Translations under genes and position numbers: made by a program
Source: Tateyamaria omphalii
Lineage (GTDB): Bacteria; Pseudomonadota; Alphaproteobacteria; Rhodobacterales; Rhodobacteraceae
DNA length: 64,000 bases
Assembly (NCBI RefSeq): GCF_019802125.1
Contig: NZ_JAHVHT010000006.1
Coordinates: forward strand, 62,001-126,000
Reading direction: 5' to 3'
The notes under the pieces: generated by a model
The model's input: only the letters and a program-made list of their open reading frames with translations
Told to the model about the DNA's origin: nothing
Databases searched by the model: none
In this document: positions 8,157 to 14,563 of the stretch, one piece after another
Position numbering within the stretch: position 1 is the first letter of the stretch
Layout of the letters: each line of letters opens with the position of its first letter

Positions 8157-11100
8157 TCAGAGGTCCTGCACCTCGACCACGCCGGAGAGAGATTTGATCG
8201 CCCCCTTGATCTGGGGTGTGACGGGGAATTCAGCGCCGAGGTCCATCTCGACCTCGCCCGGCAGGCTGTCGTCCATCAGGCAGACCGTGATCGGGCCGCG
8301 TCCTGCCCCCTTGGCCGTGTTTGCCGCCCCTTCGAGCACTGTGGCGACCGAGGCGAGCGCGGTGGGGGCTTCGACAAAGATGCGCAAACCCATGCCGCCG
8401 ACATCTGCGACCACGGTATCAACGGGGGCGACGGAGCGGCCGAGGAGCTTGAGTTGGTCGCTTTCCATCGTTGCCTCGACCGTGACGATGACCTTGGCGC
8501 CCGTTTCCAGATGGTCCTGGGATTTTTCGAGGCTTTCGGAGAAGAGCGTCACCTCGTAGGCGCCGGTCGTGTCGGACATCTGACAGAAGGCGAAGCGGTT
8601 GCCTTTGGCCGATTTGCGCACCTGCAGACCGGCGACAACGCCCGCGAGTTTGGCGACCAGCGGTTGGGTTTCGGCCTTGGCCGTCACCTCGTCCAGCGTG
8701 ATGACCCCCTTGCGTTTGAGCGGGCCCATGTAGTCGTCGAGCGGGTGGCCGGAGAGGTAGAAGCCGACCGCCTTGTGCTCCTCGCCCAAACGTTCCGCGG
8801 GCAGCCAGTCATCTAGGGGCAGGAGCCTGGGTTCGGGCAGGTCGTCGCCTGCCTCGCCGAAGAGCGAGACCTGGTTGGAGTTTTTCTGGTCATGGACTGC
8901 TGCGGAATAGGCGCTCAGCGCGTCGAGCGCGTCGAAGACGCGGCGGCGGTTGGGGTCGAGCTGGTCAAAGGCCCCGGCGCGAGCCAACATTTCGAGGGGG
9001 CGTTTGCCGACCTTCTTCAGGTCCACGCGGCGAGCGAAGTCGAAGAGGTTGACGAAGGGTTTGTCGGCACGGGCCTCCTGCACCAGCCGCATGGCTTCGA
9101 CGCCAACGTTTTTGAGCGCGCCCAGCGCGTAGACCAGCGCGCCGTCGACCACCTTGAACGTCGCATCCGAGCGGTTCACGCAGGGCGGCACCCATGGCAG
9201 GTCGAGCCCCTTGCGGACCTCTTCGAAGTAGACGGCCAGCTTGTCGGTGAGGTGAATATCGCAGTTCATCACACCGGCCATGAATTCGACCGGATGGTTC
9301 GCCTTCAGCCATGCCGTCTGGTAGCTGACCACCGCGTAAGCCGCCGCGTGGGATTTGTTGAAGCCGTAGTTCGCGAACTTGTCGAGGAGGTGCCAGACTT
9401 CCAGCGCCTTGTCCTCGTCCACGCCGTTTTCCTTGGAGCCTGCAAGGAATTTGGGGCGTTCGGCGTCCATCGCTTCCTGGATTTTCTTACCCATGGCGCG
9501 GCGCAAGAGGTCCGCGCCGCCAAGCGAGTAGCCCGCCATTTCCTGCGCGATCTGCATCACCTGTTCCTGGTAGACGATGATGCCTTGGGTTTCGTCCAGG
9601 ATGTGGTCGATGGACGGGTGCAGGGTGTCGCGTTCGCTCAGCCCGTTCTTGACCTCGCAGAACTTCGGAATGTTCTCCATCGGGCCCGGGCGGTAGAGGG
9701 CCACGAGGGCGATGATGTCCTCGATACAGTCCGGTTTCATCCGCTTGAGCGCGTCGATCATGCCCGAGCTTTCCACCTGGAACACGGCGACCGTCTTGCC
9801 CGCAGCGTAGAGTTTGTAACTTGCCTCGTCGTCGAGGGGGATGCCGCCGATGTCGTTCTCCATCCCGTCGGCGGGCGTATAGAGTTCGGTGCCATCGGCA
9901 GCGATGTGCAGCTTGCGGCCAGAGCCGAGGATTTGTTCGACCGCGTTCTGGATCACCGTCAGGGTTTTCAGGCCGAGGAAGTCGAATTTGACGAGACCCG
10001 CCTGTTCGACCCATTTCATGTTGAACTGGGTGGCGGGCATGTCCGAGCGCGGGTCTTGATAGAGCGGCACCAGCGCGTCGAGCGGGCGGTCCCCGATTAC
10101 CACACCGGCGGCGTGGGTGGAGGCGTTTCTGAGCAGCCCCTCGACCTGCTGGCCATAGGTCAGGAGGCGGTCCACGACCTCTTCATTCCGTGCCTCTTCG
10201 CGCAGGCGTGGTTCGTCCTTCAGCGCCTTTTCGATGCTGACGGGTTTGACGCCTTCGACCGGGATCAGCTTCGACAGCCGGTCCACCTGGCCGTAGGGCA
10301 TTTGCAGCACGCGCCCGATGTCGCGTACGGCAGCCTTGGACAGAAGCGCGCCGAATGTGATGATCTGGCCAACCTTGTCGCGGCCGTATTTCTCTTGCAC
10401 GTAGCGGATCACTTCCTCGCGCCGGTCCATGCAGAAGTCGATGTCGAAGTCGGGCATGGAGACCCGTTCGGGGTTGAGGAACCGTTCGAACAGAAGGGCG
10501 TAGCGCAGGGGGTCGAGGTCGGTGATGGTGAGCGCATAGGCCACGAGGCTGCCCGCCCCCGAGCCACGGCCCGGCCCCACCGGAATATCGTGGTCCTTGG
10601 CCCATTTGATGAAGTCAGCCACGATCAGGAAGTAGCCGGGGAAGCCCATGCCCTCGATGATGTCGAGTTCGAAGTCGAGGCGTTTCTGGTACTCCTCGAC
10701 GCTGGTGGCGTGCGGGATGACCTTGAGCCGTTCCTGTAGCCCCTCATTGGACTGGCGGCGCAGTTCCTCGACCTCGTCATCGGCAAATTTGGGCAGGATG
10801 GGGTCGCGGCGATAGGCCATGAAGGCGCAGCGTTGCGCGATCTCGACTGTGTTTTCGATGGCTTCTGGAAGGTCGGCGAACAGCGTCACCATCTCGGCCT
10901 GTGACTTGAAATAGTGCTGGGCCGTCAGGCGGCGGCGCGGTTCCTGCTGGTCGACATAGGCCCCTTCGGCAATGCAGATCAGCGCGTCGTGGCTTTCGTA
11001 CATGTCCGGTTTGGGGAAGTAGACGTCGTTGGTGGCGACCAGCGGCAGGTCCATGGCATAGGCCATTTCGATCAGCGGACGCTCGGTCAGACGCTCGGCT

Positions 11101-11657
11101 TCAGGCTGACCACCTTCGCCCGGGTGGCGCTGCAATTCGACATAGAGCCGGTCGGCGAAGATGTCCTTGAGCCGGTCCATGAGCGCCTGGGCAGCCGGCA
11201 CCTGCCCAGTTTGCAGAAGCATCCCGACGGGGCCGTTTGGGCCGCCGGTGAGGCAGATCACATCCGCCGAATGGCCCGCCAGTTCCTCGACCGTGACATG
11301 GGGCAGTTCGGAGCCGTCGCGCAGGTAGAGGCACGAGTTCAGCTTCATCAGGTGCTCGTACCCGGCCTCGGTCTGGGCCAGCAGTACGAGCGGCGCGGGA
11401 TCGCGGGGCCGTTCACCGGGGCGCGGTGTCACGTATTGCAGATCGACCTGGCAACCGATGATGGGCTGCACCCCTGCCCCGGCCATACCCACGGAAAACT
11501 CAAGTGCCGCGAACATGTTGTTTGTATCGGTCAGCGCGATGGCGGGCATCCCCGCATCCCGCACCAGGCCGGACAGCTTTTTCAGGCGCATGGCGCCCTC
11601 GAGCAGCGAGTATTCGGAGTGGGTGCGCAGGTGAATGAATCGGGGAGCGTCGGTCAT
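8157..11657 (-). CDS. dnaE: DNA polymerase III alpha subunit
   Basis: This is the replicative polymerase catalytic subunit, 1166 residues, the normal DnaE1 length. The start is the ATG at 11657 (MTDAPRFIHLRTHSEYSLLEG); an upstream in-frame ATG at 11714 lacks homology. The N-terminal PHP domain has the H-L-R-T-H pair and ALTDTNNM. The palm catalytic aspartates are in MPDFDIDFCMDRR near residue 405. Later come the finger-domain segments (PGPMENIPKFCEVK, GFNKSHAAAYAVVSYQTAW), an HhH region, and a C-terminal OB domain (LAGVVAGLQVRKSAKGNRFA). The ribosome-binding site is weak (AGGCG). It is divergent from the ArsR gene. Confidence 0.97.
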   Translation of the reverse strand: MTDAPRFIHLRTHSEYSLLEGAMRLKKLSGLVRDAGMPAIALTDTNNMFAALEFSVGMAGAGVQPIIGCQVDLQYVTPRPGERPRDPAPLVLLAQTEAGYEHLMKLNSCLYLRDGSELPHVTVEELAGHSADVICLTGGPNGPVGMLLQTGQVPAAQALMDRLKDIFADRLYVELQRHPGEGGQPEAERLTERPLIEMAYAMDLPLVATNDVYFPKPDMYESHDALICIAEGAYVDQQEPRRRLTAQHYFKSQAEMVTLFADLPEAIENTVEIAQRCAFMAYRRDPILPKFADDEVEELRRQSNEGLQERLKVIPHATSVEEYQKRLDFELDIIEGMGFPGYFLIVADFIKWAKDHDIPVGPGRGSGAGSLVAYALTITDLDPLRYALLFERFLNPERVSMPDFDIDFCMDRREEVIRYVQEKYGRDKVGQIITFGALLSKAAVRDIGRVLQMPYGQVDRLSKLIPVEGVKPVSIEKALKDEPRLREEARNEEVVDRLLTYGQQVEGLLRNASTHAAGVVIGDRPLDALVPLYQDPRSDMPATQFNMKWVEQAGLVKFDFLGLKTLTVIQNAVEQILGSGRKLHIAADGTELYTPADGMENDIGGIPLDDEASYKLYAAGKTVAVFQVESSGMIDALKRMKPDCIEDIIALVALYRPGPMENIPKFCEVKNGLSERDTLHPSIDHILDETQGIIVYQEQVMQIAQEMAGYSLGGADLLRRAMGKKIQEAMDAERPKFLAGSKENGVDEDKALEVWHLLDKFANYGFNKSHAAAYAVVSYQTAWLKANHPVEFMAGVMNCDIHLTDKLAVYFEEVRKGLDLPWVPPCVNRSDATFKVVDGALVYALGALKNVGVEAMRLVQEARADKPFVNLFDFARRVDLKKVGKRPLEMLARAGAFDQLDPNRRRVFDALDALSAYSAAVHDQKNSNQVSLFGEAGDDLPEPRLLPLDDWLPAERLGEEHKAVGFYLSGHPLDDYMGPLKRKGVITLDEVTAKAETQPLVAKLAGVVAGLQVRKSAKGNRFAFCQMSDTTGAYEVTLFSESLEKSQDHLETGAKVIVTVEATMESDQLKLLGRSVAPVDTVVADVGGMGLRIFVEAPTALASVATVLEGAANTAKGAGRGPITVCLMDDSLPGEVEMDLGAEFPVTPQIKGAIKSLSGVVEVQDL

Positions 11658-11724
11658 GGCGCCTACGATATGTCGTGGCAGGCCGCTCGGAAAGCCCCAC
11701 AAGATGTTATCCACAAGCTATAAG

Positions 11725-11740
11725 TTAGCTACCTGGCTAA
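11725..11740. promoter_or_regulatory. Putative ArsR operator O1
   Basis: TTAGCTACCTGGCTAA is a 16-bp near-palindrome (TTAGC...GCTAA) upstream of the ArsR gene. A sister site of the same form lies at 11773-11788, 48 bp away centre to centre. Flanking bases extend the match: both sites read GTTAG-N6-GGCTAAGTAT in opposite orientations. Paired dyads around a promoter are typical of autoregulation by winged-helix ArsR proteins. Confidence 0.6.
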
Positions 11741-11745
11741 GTATC

Positions 11746-11773
11746 TTGACTCGAATCGCCTGATGCCAATACT
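11746..11773 (+). promoter_or_regulatory. Candidate promoter of the arsR-SRPBCC operon
   Basis: TTGACT at 11746-11751 and AATACT at 11768-11773 are separated by 16 bp, matching a sigma-70 promoter. Transcription would start near 11780, so the ATG at 11781 would sit at or next to the 5' end of the message. No Shine-Dalgarno precedes that ATG, which fits a leaderless transcript. The promoter lies between the two operator dyads. Confidence 0.45.
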
Positions 11774-11788
11774 TAGCCACATGACTAA
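11773..11788. promoter_or_regulatory. Putative ArsR operator O2, overlapping the start codon
   Basis: TTAGCCACATGACTAA is a 16-bp dyad (TTAG-n-CA-nn-TG-n-CTAA) overlapping the candidate -10 and the ATG at 11781. Together with O1 it brackets the promoter. Confidence 0.6.
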
Positions 11789-12113
11789 CCAACTCGACAT
11801 TGTCTTCGGCGCCCTTGCCGACCCAACCCGCCGCGCGGTGGTTGAACAGCTGACCCGGGGGCCAGCGGCCGTCAGCGCGCTGCACGATGGGCACGACATG
11901 GCCCTGCCCACGTTCCTCAAGCATCTGAAAGTGCTGGAGGAGAGCGGGCTGGTCTCAAGCACCAAGAAGGGCCGCGTGCGCACTGTCCATATCGAAGCGG
12001 CGCCGCTGCGCGTGATGGACGATTGGCTGAAACGCCAGAAGGACATGTGGGAGGGTCGGCTCGACCGTTTGGCGCGGCTTGCCGAAACACTGAACGAAGA
12101 GGACAGCACATGA
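11781..12113 (+). CDS. ArsR-family winged-helix transcriptional regulator
   Basis: A 110-residue regulator of the ArsR type that often precedes SRPBCC genes. The winged helix-turn-helix reads LDIVFGALADPTRRAVVEQL, then ALPTFLKHLKVLEESGLVSS and a wing KKGRVRTVHIEAAPL. No cysteine-rich metal site is visible, so it is not an obvious arsenic or metal sensor. I favour the ATG at 11781 (MTNQLDIVF) over 11763, because the likely transcription start is at about 11780; neither has a good ribosome-binding site. Its stop overlaps the next start (12110), so it leads a three-gene operon. Two flanking palindromes suggest autoregulation. Confidence 0.88.
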   Translation: MTNQLDIVFGALADPTRRAVVEQLTRGPAAVSALHDGHDMALPTFLKHLKVLEESGLVSSTKKGRVRTVHIEAAPLRVMDDWLKRQKDMWEGRLDRLARLAETLNEEDST

Positions 12114-12592
12114 TGGATTTCAACCCGGACCTGGACCTGCGCATCGAACGCGAGATCGGGGCAAAACCCGAAACCATCTGGCGCTGCTGGACCGATCCCG
12201 ACCTGCTGGCCCAGTGGTTTGCGCCCAAACCGTTCACGGTCAAGGACATCGCATATGATTTTGTGCCCGGCGGACGGGCGAACCTGACCATGGTGCTGGA
12301 TGACGGGACCGAAATGCCGCTCAAAGGCTGTGTCCTCGAGGCGGATCCGGCACGGCGGCTGGTGACCACCGATGCACTTTTGGGCGGCTACCGCCCCAAC
12401 GCGGCCCCGTTCATGACCGCGATCTACGATTTGGAGCCGCACGGAGACTCCACACTGTACCGCGCCACCGTTCTGCATGGCGACGTGGAGGCCCGCAAAC
12501 GGCATGAAGAAATGGGATTTCACGAGGGCTGGGCGACGGTGATCCGTCAGCTTGGCGACCTCGCAATGACTTTGAAGGAGAAGACATCATGA
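12110..12592 (+). CDS. SRPBCC-domain (AHSA1-type) protein
   Basis: A 160-residue START/Bet v1-like protein with the AHSA1 pattern: DLRIEREIGAKPETIWRCWTDPDLLAQWFAPKPF, a mid-strand GGRANLTMVLDDG, and a C-terminal helix FHEGWATVIRQLGDLA. Such proteins have a hydrophobic ligand cavity, but the ligand here is unknown. GAGGA lies 8 nt before the ATG, and the start overlaps the ArsR stop. A similar protein follows with a 4-nt overlap, so all three are co-transcribed and probably under ArsR control. Confidence 0.88.
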   Translation: MMDFNPDLDLRIEREIGAKPETIWRCWTDPDLLAQWFAPKPFTVKDIAYDFVPGGRANLTMVLDDGTEMPLKGCVLEADPARRLVTTDALLGGYRPNAAPFMTAIYDLEPHGDSTLYRATVLHGDVEARKRHEEMGFHEGWATVIRQLGDLAMTLKEKTS

Positions 12593-13047
12593 CAACAGAT
12601 ACCGGACATTTCGACATCACACGGACCATGCCAGTCGCCCCCGACCGACTGTGGCACCTGCTGACCGATGGGAAAATGCGCGAAGCCTGGGGCGCACCCG
12701 AGGAAGGGATGGTTCTTGTCATGGACAAATCGGACTTTCGCGTGGGCGGGCATGAAACACATCGCTGTGGGCCTGCGGAGAACCCGGAATTCACGGTGGA
12801 CACACGCTGGTACCGGATCGACGGGCCGCATGATGCAGCCTTTACCGAGACGGTCATCATAGACGGCGCCGCAATCGCCACCACACTGGTCACCTACCGC
12901 GTGACGGCGGAGGGGACAGGATCGCGTCTCGACGTGTCGGTGGCGGTGTCGTCCTTCACCGGGCCGGATGCGGATGGCGAGTTCAAGGCCGGCTGGGAAG
13001 CCGGGCTGGCCAACCTTGAGGCACTCGCGACCAAGATGGCCGCGTAA
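12589..13047 (+). CDS. SRPBCC-domain (AHSA1-type) protein
   Basis: A second SRPBCC protein, 152 residues, with the same fold signature: FDITRTMPVAPDRLWHLLTDGKMREAWGAPEEG at the N-terminus, DTRWYRIDGPHDAAFTETVI in the sheet, and GWEAGLANLEALATKMAA as the C-terminal helix. Its start ATG overlaps the upstream gene by 4 nt, with AAGGAG close upstream. It probably arose by duplication within the operon or is a heteromeric partner; both are inference. Ligand and pathway unknown. Confidence 0.87.
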   Translation: MTTDTGHFDITRTMPVAPDRLWHLLTDGKMREAWGAPEEGMVLVMDKSDFRVGGHETHRCGPAENPEFTVDTRWYRIDGPHDAAFTETVIIDGAAIATTLVTYRVTAEGTGSRLDVSVAVSSFTGPDADGEFKAGWEAGLANLEALATKMAA

Positions 13048-13106
13048 ACGCCCGGCCCGCTTGCCTTTGCCTGCCCGCCTGCCCTACCTTACCTGCTGAC
13101 AGCCCG

Positions 13107-13137
13107 CCCTTCGGTCTACGCCGCATCGACCGAGGGG
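13107..13137 (+). promoter_or_regulatory. Leader hairpin upstream of xdhA
   Basis: CCCTTCGGTC pairs with GACCGAGGGG over 10 bp (one G-U) with an 11-nt loop. It ends 40 nt before the xdhA start and is not followed by a T-run, so it is not a classical terminator. It may be a cis-regulatory RNA of the purine operon or a leftover of a Rho-dependent end for the SRPBCC operon. I could not match it to a named riboswitch. Confidence 0.5.
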
Positions 13138-13177
13138 CCGCGCACTGGGCGTTGGTACCGCGGCAGGCACACATGAC

Positions 13178-14563
13178 ATGCGCACGACCTTTCTTCTGAA
13201 CGGAAGCGAGATCACGGCGGACACCTCCCCGACTACGACACTTCTGGACTGGCTGCGGGACCGCCCCGGCCTGACCGGCACCAAGGAGGGCTGCAACGAA
13301 GGCGATTGCGGCGCCTGTTCCGTCATGGTGACGGACGCGAGCGGCGCGCGGGCTCTGAACGCCTGCATCCTGTTCATGCCGCAGCTTGAGGGCAAGGCGA
13401 TCCGTACGGTCGAGGGGATCGCCGCCCCCGACGGGACCCTGCATCCGGTGCAAGAAGCCATGATCGAACATCATGGATCGCAATGCGGCTTCTGTACGCC
13501 GGGTTTCATCACGACGATGGCGACGGCGCATCTGAATGCCGAGACAGACCACGACACGACGCTTGCGGGCAACCTCTGCCGCTGCACAGGCTACGCGCCG
13601 ATCATCCGCGCCGCAAAGGCTGCCGAAACAGCGCCGGTGCCGGATCACATGCACGACACCCCCCTTCTTCTGACTGAAAATACCACGGGGGAGGCTCCAA
13701 CGGAGCCGGGGGCAGAGCCCCCCACCACGCCCGAAGCTCTCGCGACGTGGATGAATGAAAACCCCGGCGGCACGCTGATCGCGGGCGCCACGGATGTCGG
13801 TCTGTGGGTCACAAAGGATTTTCGCGATCTGGGACCAGTGGCCTTTCTGAACCGCATCCCTGCGCTGAACGGTATCGAGGTCGGTGAAAACGAGATCCGG
13901 ATTGGCGCGGCGACGACGCTGACTGAACTCCATGACGTCATGGCGGAACATCACCCGGCCTTTGCTGAGCTGATCCGCCGCTATGGGTCCGTGCAGGTGC
14001 GCAATGCGGCGACCATTGGAGGCAACGTTGCCAATGGCTCGCCCATCGGCGATGGCTCACCCGCGCTTATTGCGCTTGGGGCCAGGCTGCATCTGCGGTC
14101 CGTGGACGGGGTGCGGGAGATGCCGATCGAAGAGTTCTTCATCGACTATGGCAAGCAGGACCGCGCGGAGAACGAGTTTGTCGAGGCGATCACGATCGCT
14201 CGGCAGTCGGATAATCTGCGCTGCTACAAACTGTCGAAACGGTTTGATCAGGATATCTCGGCCGTGTGCGGCTGTTTCTGGATCGAGGTCGCTGACGGAG
14301 AGGTACGTGAGATACGCCTCGCCTTTGGTGGGATGGCTGGCACGCCCAAGCGAGCCAAGCGGGCCGAGGCGGCGCTGCGCGGAATGCCCTGGACGGACGC
14401 GACCGTGGCGAGCGCCATGCAGGCGATGACGCGGGACTTCACGCCCATGTCCGACATGCGCGCCTCGGCCACCTACCGGATGGAGGCGGCGCAGAACATG
14501 CTTCTGCGCGCGTGGCTCGAGGATCAGGGCCAAGCCACGAATGTGCTGGAGGTGCGGGCATGA
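13178..14563 (+). CDS. xdhA: Xanthine dehydrogenase small subunit (2Fe-2S / FAD)
   Basis: XdhA carries electrons from the molybdenum centre to NAD+ in oxidation of hypoxanthine and xanthine to urate. The N-terminal ferredoxin-like domain has CNEGDCGACSV; the second 2Fe-2S domain has QCGFCTPGFI and NLCRCTGYAP. The FAD-binding domain follows (PGGTLIAGATDVGLWVTKDF, VRNAATIGGNVANGSPIGD), then a CO-dehydrogenase-flavoprotein C-terminal domain. The linker between Fe-S and FAD domains (codons 163-182) is encoded by a copy of the interspersed repeat found elsewhere in this window, inserted in frame. The stop overlaps the xdhB start (ATGA). No clear ribosome-binding site precedes the ATG. Confidence 0.96.
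   Translation: MRTTFLLNGSEITADTSPTTTLLDWLRDRPGLTGTKEGCNEGDCGACSVMVTDASGARALNACILFMPQLEGKAIRTVEGIAAPDGTLHPVQEAMIEHHGSQCGFCTPGFITTMATAHLNAETDHDTTLAGNLCRCTGYAPIIRAAKAAETAPVPDHMHDTPLLLTENTTGEAPTEPGAEPPTTPEALATWMNENPGGTLIAGATDVGLWVTKDFRDLGPVAFLNRIPALNGIEVGENEIRIGAATTLTELHDVMAEHHPAFAELIRRYGSVQVRNAATIGGNVANGSPIGDGSPALIALGARLHLRSVDGVREMPIEEFFIDYGKQDRAENEFVEAITIARQSDNLRCYKLSKRFDQDISAVCGCFWIEVADGEVREIRLAFGGMAGTPKRAKRAEAALRGMPWTDATVASAMQAMTRDFTPMSDMRASATYRMEAAQNMLLRAWLEDQGQATNVLEVRA
13664..13723 (+). repeat. Interspersed repeat copy inside xdhA
   Basis: This 60-bp (20-codon) segment begins CTTCTTCTGACTGAAAATAC and ends GGGGGCAGAGCCCCC, the same layout as the intergenic copies at 27829 and 30516. It encodes LLLTENTTGEAP and TEPGAEPP in the linker between the iron-sulfur and FAD domains. 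The frame is preserved. Confidence 0.8.

Noticed and set aside
8892-10739. 615-codon plus-strand open frame
   Set aside because: It is antisense to dnaE, whose conserved catalytic motifs fix the real strand; the plus-strand translation has no domain pattern and is a GC-rich shadow frame.
13048-13177. Known purine (guanine/adenine) riboswitch before xdhA
   Set aside because: A single hairpin is present, not the three-way junction with the conserved loop-loop bases of purine riboswitches.
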